From assembly GCA_905182995.1 (NCBI GenBank), contig CAJJDP010000068.1:27878-88619 (forward strand): 60,742 nucleotides of DNA, given 5' to 3'. Below are positions 10,711 to 21,644 of the stretch, piece after piece. A program made the translations under genes and the position numbers. Every line of letters starts with the position of its first letter. Position 1 is the first letter of the stretch. Source of the DNA: Paramecium octaurelia (taxonomy: Eukaryota > Ciliophora > Oligohymenophorea > Peniculida > Parameciidae). Below the pieces are notes generated by a model, which ran no database searches, was not told where the DNA came from, and saw nothing but the letters and a program-made list of their open reading frames with translations.

Positions 10711-12397
10711 ATGCAGAAATATTTAAATTAGAATAGATTAGATGATATTATTTAATACTTAATAATATAATTTCCTTATAATGAATTTATTAACATTTTA
10801 ATAGAAATAGAATAAGATTTAAAATCTATATTAATTATGCAATAAATCGATTCAGAAACTATTAAATGTCCTAATTCAGAACATGCCAATGATGTCAAAT
10901 TGATATGTTTTAATGAGTCCTGTAGAGTTAATAGATTCTATTGTATTTAATGTTTGAGAGAAGGATGTCATGTTTCTCATCCCTAAAATTAATAAGAGTT
11001 ACCAATGTTATTTGAATTCATTGAAAAAATTGAAAAAGAATGTAATGATTTAATTATGAGTTTGTATAAAAAAATGGATTTGGCATATTAGTAATTCCAT
11101 TTATTGATTGATGGGCTTAGATCTAAATATTAGAAATCTAAATAACAATTTCTTAATTTAAATTCAAAATAGATGAATTCCTTTTTTGCAGAAACTATCC
11201 AATTCAAATCAATTTAATAAGCAATTGATAACTAAATCTAATAATCAATCAAAGAATTCTAAAATTAATTGCAAAAGGTTACATCTGGATTATAATTAGC
11301 TGAATTAAATTATTATTCAATATCTAATTCATATATTCAAATGTCACAAGAATTATATGAAAAAGGTAATCAATCAATTAATTAGGCTATCAATTATATT
11401 AAAATGATAAGAAATTTGAAGAGGCGATTGAACTTTTTGATCAAGCATTAATTTTTAATTCAACACAATAATTCTCATCCTTTTATTTTTGTAAAGGTAT
11501 AATTCCTATTAATTTGTTAGCTGATAGTTTAAGGATGCTTAGTTAATATAATGATGCAATCATTTGGGCAGATAAGGCGTTGGAAGTCGATCCAAAGCAT
11601 CGTAATTCATTATTTTGTAAAGGTATAAATATTATTAAAATTGTTAGCTGAGAGTTTAAGGATGCTTGGTTAATATAATGAAGCAATCATTTGGGCAGAT
11701 AAGGCGATGGAAGTCGATCCAAAGTATTGTAATTCATTATCTTGTAAAGGTATAAATATTATTAAAAATGTTAGCTGAGAGTTTAATGATGCTTAGTTAA
11801 TATAATGAAGCAATCATTTGGGCGGATAAGGCGTTGGAAGTCGATCCAAAGCATTGTAGTTCATTATTTTGTAAAGGTATAAATATTATTAAAATTGTTA
11901 GCTGAGAGTTTAAGGATGCTTAGTTAATATAATGAAGCAATCATTTGGGCAGATAAGGCGTTGGAAGTCGATCCAAAGCATCGTAATTCTTTATTTTGTA
12001 AAGGTATAAATATTATTAAAAATGTTAGCTGAGAGTTTAAGGATGCTTAGTTAATATAATGAAGCAATCATTTGGGCAGATAAGGCGTTGGAAGTCGATT
12101 CAAAGCATTGTAGTTCATTATTTTGTAAAGGTAATAAGAATGTTTTAATTTGAAGGCACCGCATTAACAAAATTAAAAATGTTTAAGGAAGCTATGTAGG
12201 TGATTGACTCATCTTTATCAATTAATCCAAATTATTTTGATTCATTAAGTGCAAAAGGTTGATGTATTTTACTATCAATAGGTTTTTGTTTACAATAGCA
12301 GGATAAATTTGAAGAAGCCATAATATTTTATGAAAAAGCTATAAAGATCATTCCAAATAATACATGGGTTAAAAACAACAGAGCTAATAAATTTTGA
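10711..12397 (+). CDS. B-box-like zinc finger, coiled-coil and TPR protein, 9 exons
   Basis: Exons 10711-11365, 11386-11496, 11521-11622, 11648-11749, 11775-11876, 11902-12003, 12029-12130, 12156-12257 and 12282-12397 join into 497 residues ending in TGA. Introns are 20-25 nt. Residues ~53-93 hold a Cys/His cluster (C-P-N-S-E-H, C-F-N-E-S-C, Y-C-I-Q-C, H-V-S-H) like a B-box zinc finger. Residues ~100-215 are Gln/Lys-rich and predicted coiled coil. The rest is about eight TPRs; five central ones are almost the same, with the core EAIIWADKALEVDPKH. Each central TPR is one 102-nt exon. Zinc finger plus coiled coil plus TPR is an adaptor layout; the partner is unknown. The start is the first ATG of the open frame. 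Confidence 0.9.
11521..12155 (+). repeat. five tandem near-identical 127-bp exon+intron units
   Basis: Units begin at 11521, 11648, 11775, 11902 and 12029. Each is a 102-nt TPR exon plus a 25-nt intron. Exons differ by only a few bases and the first four introns are nearly the same (GTATAAATATTATTAAAA[AT]TGTTAG), so amplification is recent. The fifth unit has a different intron, marking the edge of the array. Confidence 0.9.
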
Positions 12398-12692
12398 GAA
12401 TGTTAGATGAATGTTTGCAGTAATTCAAATCACCATTTAGGTATTTGATAAATATTTTTAAATGATAAGTCATATTAATTTAATCTCAATCGCAAGTTTA
12501 TTGGAGCTCTTTATGGTTTTTTTAATAAAATTATTTGTTATTCAAAAATGATCCGAAGTCTTTACTATATAAACATCTTTTTTTTATAAAAAATTAATAT
12601 ATTTCATTTTCTAAAATCAAGCAATTTTATGATTAAGCTCACTACTAATCTTAAATATATAAGTAATAAGTAATAAGTAATTTACTTTACAT
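12398..12692. other. intergenic, nothing seen
   Basis: AT-rich sequence between the zinc/TPR gene and the large pseudogene, with no usable frame. Confidence 0.4.
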
Positions 12693-14434
12693 TTAGGAGT
12701 TGAATAAATTATTAATTAAGAATCTAATTAATTATGTTGGTATACCTTGTTATTCTTAAATTTTTTGAGTGCCCTTATGGATTATTTGTAAAATAAATTT
12801 GCACATAACAATTTCATTATTGTTAATAATACTTTGAGTCTTATGTTGTGAGATGTCCAACAAATTTATTAGTAAATTAAAATCCCTACCAACCTCAAAG
12901 TTAGCTGGCTATCAACAATGTATTTTTTAATGAGCCAATATACCCATATTTGGAATTTTTTTTAAATTACGACAACTAAGATGCTTTCCTAAAGAATTAG
13001 TAATGAATTGGAAATTGAATCACTATTATTAAATTATTGATTTATCCATATGATTAAACTTTAATAATTAATACCTAAAAAAATTCAAATGGAATTTTAG
13101 TAAATTTGACAATTCTTGATAATAATTGGATTTATTATAATCAATTGGAAATATAAAATCAATAATTAGTTTTCATCTATTTAGATACTAGATTTATAAG
13201 ATCATCTTTACAATTATGATTCAATTAACTTTATTTATTTTGCTATTTTGTTAATTATATTAAATTGGCCATTCATAAGAGTATTGTCTCCTAAGTTATA
13301 AAAACTTTAAATTATCCTTACAAATAATATAATATTACAGCCAAAAATTCTTTAAGATGAAAAAATAATTGAGTTTGATCTTATAAATATCTCTACTTTA
13401 TTAAAAATCAATCTTCATGTACTTATTTATTATTTAGATTTTTTCTTTTATTTTCAATTGAAATAGCCTTCGTTTAAAATATTACCATTGAATTCTAGGT
13501 ATTACAACAAAATCTCAATTTGGAGTAAAGTTCTTTATATAAATTACATTAGTAAAAATAATTTTCTTGCAAGTAATTTTTTTATTCTAATAATATATTT
13601 TTGGCAATAGTTTTATGGAATACATTAAGATAAATAATTGGAGTATAATTATTGACTTTTCATGAATTTGAGCATTTCTTGTAAAGAGTAAGTAATTATA
13701 AGCCAACTTCAGACTCGAAACCTTCAGAACCAACGGTTATTATCTTATTAATAAAATTTCAAAATACAATCCCTGAAATTTTATTTTTTTCCTCTATTAT
13801 TGCCTAATTCCCTTAAAAATTATCTTAAAGATAAATATAATTTGTCAAATTTGGGAGAATTACACTGTTCAAAGTTACTGTTTATAGTTTAACTGTTTTA
13901 ATTAGAGTTGAGTCTATTTACTTAAAAAAGAAAACATGTTTATTTTATTTTTAATAATTAAAATATTATAAATAATGAAAATAACAGTGTAATTAAATTT
14001 TGTATAAATACAAAATAATTTAATAAAAAACTGATGATGAAATAACGTAAAAATTTTATTATGAACTTACTAAAAGGCATAACCAGGTGTTTTAAGAATA
14101 TTTTAGGAGATGTTGATATGTTCTAAGATCCATGTTTAACTTGAGAATAAAATTAGAATCGCTGTTTAACTTGCTTGGATCCAAATTGAGCAGTCAATAG
14201 AATATTTGATGCATTTGAAACAAGGGTTGATTTTAAGCTTTCATGGTGTCTCATGCATCTAATGTTAATTAACATGTTTGTTTTGTGCAATTAAAATTAA
14301 GAGCAAATACTTTAATAACTTGATACTTGTGAATGCAAACTAGGATGGAGAAATGATATTAATTATTTTGCATTCCTTGTTTATGTAGGACTTGCTAAAA
14401 TTTTATAGTTAATTTTTTTAATTGAATTTAATGA

Positions 14435-15439
14435 TACATTCTAATGTTTAACTTGCTTAGATATTAACCATGAACTAAACTACTTATCATAATGTGTATT
14501 TAACTCTTCCTACTATCCTGATAGTCTAACAACATGTGAAAATGTTCAGAGTCCTGCAAAGAATGTGATCAAAATGGTTGTATCACTTGAATTAGTGTAG
14601 ATCAAATCCTTCTTTTATATTTAAGTGTTTGCAGAAAGAAACATTTGGAAATAAGTATTATCAACATCTTCTGTTCTAAAAAGATCATTTAAAAGTCTTT
14701 AATTTATTTCCATATGAAATATGCACATGGTCTTAAAATATAGCAGCCACTAACATCATAATATTCAGTCAATTTCACTTCTGATGACCTATTTATTTGT
14801 CAAATCGAATGATTCAGTAAAAAGTATTCAAATGGATATTAAAATCCTACTGTGCCTCTCTGAGAAATCAAACTTTTTCTATGCAATAGCAAAAGTTTAA
14901 CTCTTAGTTTGCTGCTAAGTCAATCAATTTTATGCCTTTACATTGTCTCATTAATCATTTTTGTGAGTATTATTTAGCATTTCAAACATATATAATTGTT
15001 TTAGAATAAAATATTTAAAAATTAACTACTTATTGAAATTTACATACATAATTATTAGAACACACAGAAAAATCAACTTAAATATCATTAAATTATCAAT
15101 TATTGATGATATATTCAAAGGAAAGCAAAAATTAGATAGTATAAAAACACTATTGGATTAAATCAATGAAAGAAAGCATAAACCCTTCCAATTCCCAAAA
15201 TTATTCTTACTTACTCCTCAACAATTTGAAGATTCCGAACAAGGGTTACCTTTTACAGCTACAAGTAAAAGTTTCAATTATATTAATAGATATGATATTG
15301 GAAAATTGTATCAAGACCTTTTCAAAATGAGAAACCAAAATATCGGTCAATTTCAAGAATTAAGAAGTTAAACTATAATTAAATTTTCCCATAAATGAGG
15401 TTTTTGATGAAGTCTTAAAATATTAAGTATATGATAGAA
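14435..15439. repeat. contig-overlap duplicate, left copy (pair 2)
   Basis: Repeated at 15441-16445 directly after the single N at 15440; the 1005-base copies looked identical when read side by side, and the left copy ends exactly at the N. Confidence 0.9.
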
Positions 15440-15440
15440 N

Positions 15441-16445
15441 TACATTCTAATGTTTAACTTGCTTAGATATTAACCATGAACTAAACTACTTATCATAATG
15501 TGTATTTAACTCTTCCTACTATCCTGATAGTCTAACAACATGTGAAAATGTTCAGAGTCCTGCAAAGAATGTGATCAAAATGGTTGTATCACTTGAATTA
15601 GTGTAGATCAAATCCTTCTTTTATATTTAAGTGTTTGCAGAAAGAAACATTTGGAAATAAGTATTATCAACATCTTCTGTTCTAAAAAGATCATTTAAAA
15701 GTCTTTAATTTATTTCCATATGAAATATGCACATGGTCTTAAAATATAGCAGCCACTAACATCATAATATTCAGTCAATTTCACTTCTGATGACCTATTT
15801 ATTTGTCAAATCGAATGATTCAGTAAAAAGTATTCAAATGGATATTAAAATCCTACTGTGCCTCTCTGAGAAATCAAACTTTTTCTATGCAATAGCAAAA
15901 GTTTAACTCTTAGTTTGCTGCTAAGTCAATCAATTTTATGCCTTTACATTGTCTCATTAATCATTTTTGTGAGTATTATTTAGCATTTCAAACATATATA
16001 ATTGTTTTAGAATAAAATATTTAAAAATTAACTACTTATTGAAATTTACATACATAATTATTAGAACACACAGAAAAATCAACTTAAATATCATTAAATT
16101 ATCAATTATTGATGATATATTCAAAGGAAAGCAAAAATTAGATAGTATAAAAACACTATTGGATTAAATCAATGAAAGAAAGCATAAACCCTTCCAATTC
16201 CCAAAATTATTCTTACTTACTCCTCAACAATTTGAAGATTCCGAACAAGGGTTACCTTTTACAGCTACAAGTAAAAGTTTCAATTATATTAATAGATATG
16301 ATATTGGAAAATTGTATCAAGACCTTTTCAAAATGAGAAACCAAAATATCGGTCAATTTCAAGAATTAAGAAGTTAAACTATAATTAAATTTTCCCATAA
16401 ATGAGGTTTTTGATGAAGTCTTAAAATATTAAGTATATGATAGAA
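15441..16445. repeat. contig-overlap duplicate, right copy (pair 2)
   Basis: Same sequence as 14435-15439; new sequence follows at 16446. The pattern is that of two contig ends joined without merging. Confidence 0.9.
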
Positions 16446-17127
16446 CTGTCAGAAAATATTCAGTTAGAATTCGATTGAGTAAATAGGGAAAAAAGAACAA
16501 CGATCAATTTCCTTTAAAGTACTGTAGAAAGAAATAGTTTAACAGCTTATTGAAATTACTTTAATATCTCAGTATAATTGGGTGTTCACAGCTTTTATAA
16601 TGTATTAAATAGATTCCTATTTATATTCCAAATGTTAATATTAATATATCTTATGAAATTGGAACGATTCCAATCCTAATTAATAGTCACTGTCTTTTCT
16701 ATCAATTCAATTCTAACCAATTTATATTTAGGTTAATTTCATTTTATTCAATTTAGGAAGAAATATTTTGAGTAAATTGGTATATATTTATATTTGATAT
16801 AACTAAAAATGCCTCTTTCAAAAATTGTATAATATAATTATATATGTAGATTAGAATTGCACAGTAGGTGTTGTGAAAAATCTATTGAAGACAAAGAAGG
16901 ATATATTATCTAAAATAAAAATGTAAAGAGGTTCAATACTAATTTGTCTACTTTTGCTATAACAAGCGATTTTTGAAAGTAAAGATTTTAACCAATAGTT
17001 TGAGTTTTTATTTTTTCTTCCAAATCATATCCAATGCTCCAAATCCTAATTGTGATATCTTAAATTATAATAATTAACTATTTCTTTTTCTAATATTAAA
17101 ATAATGATTAAATATTTGAATGATGAT

Positions 17128-18530
17128 TCACTCTTAATGATATTTTCTAATTTAAATTTCCTTTGATTTTTCATCCCAAGTCATTAAATACTCTCCATCT
17201 TCACTCATTTATCCTTATAGATCATAACTCCCAAAATCAATAGATTGATGTGTTATAAAGTCACCATTTTGGTTCTTCCTTATCAAATTCACATTCTAAC
17301 TATTCTTATTAACTATCAGACATTTCAACTTTATATATTATTAAGGAAAATAATAATTACATCCATCAATACCACTTTTCACAGGAATATGTTTTGTCTT
17401 TGCATACTATTTATTATTATTCCTCATCTCATAAACATCCATGAACTCTTTACAATTCGGTTAAAATGTGAATACATTATCATTGATGAAGCATAATCTA
17501 CGACCAAACACATCAACTGATATTTTTTATATCACATTCCATTTTTAATCTTATGATGACTATTCAATAATTAATATCAATTTATCCCATCCACAAGATA
17601 TCACTTAATTCTATTGCTCATTCAAACTTAATCCACATACAGATTTTGTATGATCTGTAATAGTTTATGAACATATCCATTCATTCTACTTAACCCAAAA
17701 CTTAACTGTGTTATCTCTACTTCCTGATATGATATGATCTTCATTATTGTTCAATACTAAACACCTAATCCAATCAGAATGTCCACTCAATTTCTATTAG
17801 GTAATCCATTAATTATCAGAATTCATAGACCATATTATAATTTATCTATCATGACTTGCAGATATAAATTGAGTGGATTTCTTCATGAAATTTAAAGTAG
17901 TAACATTATCTTAATGTTCATTTAGAATTTAAGTTTGTCTCAACTTTTCTTATTTAAATTCGAATACTTTAATTTTTTTCTCACAAGTAGCTAATACAAT
18001 TGAATTATCTTTATTAAAAGCTATTGCTCTACAACATTCATTTTATTTAATTGAATAATTCTAAATTAAGTGATACTTAAATCGTTAAAGATTGGATTAA
18101 TGATGATTATCTAATATTATATTTGATTATTCAAGCTAAACTAGCTTTAATCGTTCCTTTTAAATTTTTTTATTAATGATTAATTTGAAAATAGGTTCAA
18201 CTTCTTGAATTACTTAATTAGCTATTGTTTAAATCAAAGGTAATTGTATTTATTACATTTTTGGAGCATTATTAACAATTTAGTGAGGAACAGGTGGATT
18301 TGGAGCTAAAGGAAGTTAATCAAGGAAAGCTTCAATTCTAGTGAATGAAGACTAATGATTGCATAACAATTTAATATCTTACATCTATACTTTAATAAAT
18401 CTCTTAAAGAAAATCCTCAACTTAATTTTACAATTTTGTAATAATCTATTCACTACCCATTTTTATATTGTATTTTTATTTATACAATTTTTATCAAATT
18501 CATCAATGCGATAACCACGATCTAAGAAGG
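17128..18530 (-). CDS. WD40 repeat protein (paralogue of 52325-53362), 5' end unclear
   Basis: On the minus strand a TGA-free frame runs from about 18530 to the stop at 17128-17130. N-terminal to the propeller is a Pro/Gln-rich segment (LPLAPNPPVPHQIVNNAP). WD repeats follow: NVTTLNFMKKSTQFISASHD ending in IIIW, and WIRCLVLNNNEDHIISGSRD ending in VKFW, then SVCGLSLNEQQNQVISCGWD. The C terminus reads MSEDGEYLMTWDEKSKEI. The same order and similar sequence occur in the gene at 52325. WD40 propellers are scaffolds; no function is assigned. The frame stays open upstream of 18530 but stops looking coding, and no convincing start or zinc-finger N terminus was found, so an intron or a lost 5' end is possible. 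Confidence 0.75.
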
Positions 18531-18808
18531 GAAGAATTGAAAGCAACAATTAATTGATTATAGAAAATTGTAAACTTTAAATTAAATTGAACTTAAAATA
18601 AAAGCGAATAAGGAATTGTTTTTGAAAATTCAAGAATTATGCATTTGATGCTGAGTCGGATCTGGACTTAAACTGAGAAATGACATTAAGAGTTATTGTG
18701 AATATTTTAACTATTTGGTTTAAGAAATTGTTTATTTATTTTATTTGGATATAAAGTCCATCAATATAAGGAGTGAAATGATGAATTTAAAAATTAAATT
18801 GAAAATCT

Positions 18809-19348
18809 GTGAAGAAAACTTCATTTATATTTACAATCTCAATTATTAACAATAAAGGATTGTGCATCGTTAATTTTAAGAAAGGTTCCAAATTTACTCA
18901 CAGACAAGTGCTAAAGAAATTTATGAATAAAAGGAGATCAAAATCTGAAAAGTTCTCGAAAGTATATTATTTAAAGCGTCCTTGGAAATATTAGGGAAAA
19001 TACCATTTTCGTTAATAATTTTGTTTGAAAATGATATTAAGGAGATTTAAAGGAATAATGAGAGGCTATATCTTATAATTATACTACTATGCAATAGTTT
19101 TCTTATTTAAAATGAGAGTATATAACTAGATTAAGTAGAATAAGTGTTCTATGATTTGGGTATTGACTAGAAATGAATATCTCTTATTAATAATGTTTAT
19201 TCAATTGTAAAAAGTGTGGCAGGATAGTAGAGCAAATAGGTTATTGGAATAGACAGAAAGTGTAGAAGAAAATATTTTTGAGAAAATGAAGATTAAATTG
19301 CTTGTCTCTTAAAATAAGGAAAATAACATAGATGAAATTTAAAGGTGA
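18809..19348 (+). CDS. Lys-rich protein of unknown function
   Basis: ATG at 18809 opens 179 codons to TGA at 19346-19348. The C-terminal third is clearly coding in style (QKVWQDSRANRLLEQTESVE, then EKMKIKLLVSQNKENNIDE), and the N-terminal half is basic (KFTHRQVLKKFMNKRRSKSE). A possible intron starting GTGAAACT at 19345 would extend the frame to a block with FINIFEDSYIRQYLEEHNN near 19430. A long minus-strand frame (18938-19798) overlaps; I prefer the plus strand here because of codon style. No family recognised. Confidence 0.45.
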
Positions 19349-19597
19349 AACTAATTAAATAACTAAAGAAATAAGAAATAATTTATTAATATATTCGAAG
19401 ACTCTTATATAAGATAATATTTAGAAGAACATAATAATTGATTTAGAAGTTTAATTTCTATTTGATGCATTATCAATTATTAAGATATTAGGTATATTTA
19501 GGTGTTAGTTTTACTGTAGATGTACAAACTATTCACTAATTTTTAAATAGCTTCCTTATCTTTTGATGTGGCTAAGAATATGATTTTTTGATTAATT

Positions 19598-21350
19598 CTA
19601 AGAAATCAGGTTGTTTGGGAATATGGATGGATATGGGACCTCTGACACCAATCCTAAAGTGCGATTTCTAATAATCTGCCATTTTGTAATCATACCTCTA
19701 GTTCCATGTATTGACATCCAAATAACATCATTAAAGCCTACCACATAAAACAACCCTTCAGGTCTTAATAATAAAAGTAAAGTTAAAAGATTATTCATAA
19801 ACTAGAGTTGTAGAGATTTTTATCTTTATTCTAATTCTTCAAAGCGATTCCCTCTGATTAATAATCAGGCAATATATAAAAAGTCCACAACTTAGTCAAA
19901 AATCTAAAGAGAATAATCTTGCTAATCATCCCAAGTTAAGTTGCTTTCTAAGTAACAATCCTCTTCGTCACCCATGCCTCCAAGAACCTAAATTTCTCTA
20001 CCTATTCAATAGATAGGCTATCCAGCTTTTCATTTTTCCTATTTGACAGATACCTAATTTTTCTAAGGTTTCCCTTCATTTGGTATTCCTCAGCACTTTC
20101 CATAAATGCTCTCGCATATATATCAGCCACCTCTGCTCTAGAGCAAATGACTTTACTCCTCTTCTTTTTATCATGGCCTTCATCTCAAGTGTTTCTAGTT
20201 TTTATTAAACTATCACTACTGATGTATGGAAATGCTTTTATTTAAGGCTCCTGATATTTTTTAAATTCAGCGAGGCATTTTTAACTTATCAGTATTCGGT
20301 TGCATGGTATGTGTTTGTGAATATTTGTTATAAAACATCCCATAGATCTGCAAGGTTACAGTGTGTGTGATTCTTTAAACAATGCCAAAATACCTGTTGC
20401 GCTTGCACTCTTACTTATATTTCTATGTAAATTGCAACCGAAAAGTTTATTATTGTACTGAATATACTAATAAAAGGCATCCAAATTCAAAGATTAGTCA
20501 GATGTCGTAACAATAATTGAGATTGCAAACGCATTGCTCAGTCCTATTCTCTTGTATATTCTGCAAAAAACAACTGATTATTTTATGATGCCTCTCCAAG
20601 CATCGAAAAAATATAAGTATTTTCCTACTAGAAGTCGTTTACGATACAGCTTGTGCATTATATAGCGATTGCTAGGATGATTAAATACGCTCAAATTAGT
20701 TAAGTAATTAGTGCAGTGAACTGTTTTTTTGATTATGCAATCTTGATGTCATTAACTTAATTTTAGAATAGTTTAGCATATTCAAACCTTTTAGACTGAG
20801 TTATTACCGTTGTATTAAGTTTAAGCTAAACAAGTTTTGTTTACTCAACAATGGTGCCGCATATCTAAATGCAGTGTAACTCAGATCAACTATTTTTGTA
20901 ACATCAAAATATAAAATGTAAGATGAACTTATGCGCGCTCCAAAAATACACTATTTGTTAATACCCTGCATTTTAGTAATTCAGCAAGGATTATACCTAT
21001 GAATATGGCTTTCATCAATGAATTGTGTATTTGATCAGGATATTACTATGATGCAGCATGTTTTTCTATAAATACTTTTTTTTCACCTTAAATAGGAATA
21101 GTTATTTATGCTATATTTTTAACTTTCACCCTGCTCGTCTCCATATTTTAATACTTGTAATCTGTTTGGGACTCTCTTGGAAATTATGTCAGGAATAGTG
21201 CTAAGTATAACAAAATTTGAACATCTCTTTCTCTATTTCACGCACTGACTCTTAGTCTTTCTTAATCTAATGTTGCATATTGCCTCAATACTTCAAAAAT
21301 CCTGCTGACAAGCTAATTACTTCCTAATTCTTTATATGTTCATAATTTTT
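19598..21350 (-). pseudogene. GC-richer unknown coding island, broken by TGA and frameshifts
   Basis: Read right to left on the minus strand, coding-like blocks follow each other: NQLVSRIFEVLRQYATLDQE and LTQFPRESQTDYKYQNMETS (about 21330-21140), HNSLMKAIFIGIILAELLKC (about 21030), ISSSYILYFDVTKIVDLSYT (about 20930), then about 300 codons with only TGA breaks including LYRKRLLVGKYLYFFDAWRG (about 20650) and AEVADIYARAFMESAEEYQM (about 20130), and finally GFNDVIWMSIHGTRGMITKW (about 19700). The island is visibly less AT-rich than its surroundings. No catalytic motif or known family was recognised; a transposon ORF or a laterally acquired gene are both possible. Confidence 0.45.
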
Positions 21351-21419
21351 AATCTATAAGTGCACACCTATATTTATGTTTATTTTTGGGGATAGTTTAT
21401 GACGTAGATTTCTATTAAG

Positions 21420-21644
21420 CAAAATTAAACCTTGGTTACAGAAATAAGCAGAACTTCAAGATTGATTAAATGCTATGATAAGCAAGGAACTTTCTACTTT
21501 TACTATTAAATCTAAGCAAATGAACTGAGTAGAGTAATAAATTAAACGCTTTACTAGGTAGAGGAATATCTGTTTAAGAATTGGGGCAAGGTTCCTGAAA
21601 CAGAAAAGTATTCATTGAGCCTGCTTGAAGGTGCTGATAAATGA
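21420..21644 (+). pseudogene. coding remnant of unknown protein
   Basis: A plus-strand frame of about 75 codons includes TEISRTSRLIKCYDKQGTFY and YLFKNWGKVPETEKYSLSLL and ends in TGA at 21642-21644. The frame stays partly coding-like beyond that stop to about 21840. It directly follows the minus-strand island and shares its higher GC, so the two may come from one inserted or decayed segment. Confidence 0.35.

Larger units (their letters stand above)
12693..16775 (+). pseudogene. decayed large Cys-rich surface-type protein
   Basis: Three zones of one broken gene. About 12730-13650 gives extracellular-type blocks such as YVVRCPTNLLVNQNPYQPQS, LEFFLNYDNQDAF and NGILVNLTILDNNWIYY. About 14090-14640 holds Cys-rich repeats: CLTCLDPN, CLTCLDINHELN, TTCENV and CSESCKECDQNGC. 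About 15110-16770 is a C-terminal zone with FNYINRYDIGKLYQDLFKM, then DRTVRKYSVRIRLSKQGKK and IPIYIPNVNINISYEIG. Frames change without introns at about 13010, 14540 and 15390, and TGA stands where Cys is expected at about 14134 and 14592. From memory of Paramecium gene families this layout fits long extracellular Cys-repeat proteins; that is recall, not a search. A 1005-base part is present twice through the N junction at 15440. Confidence 0.6.

Noticed and set aside
18938..19798. 286-codon minus-strand open frame
   Set aside because: Only its first ~70 codons look coding; the rest overlaps a better plus-strand ORF at 18809-19348.
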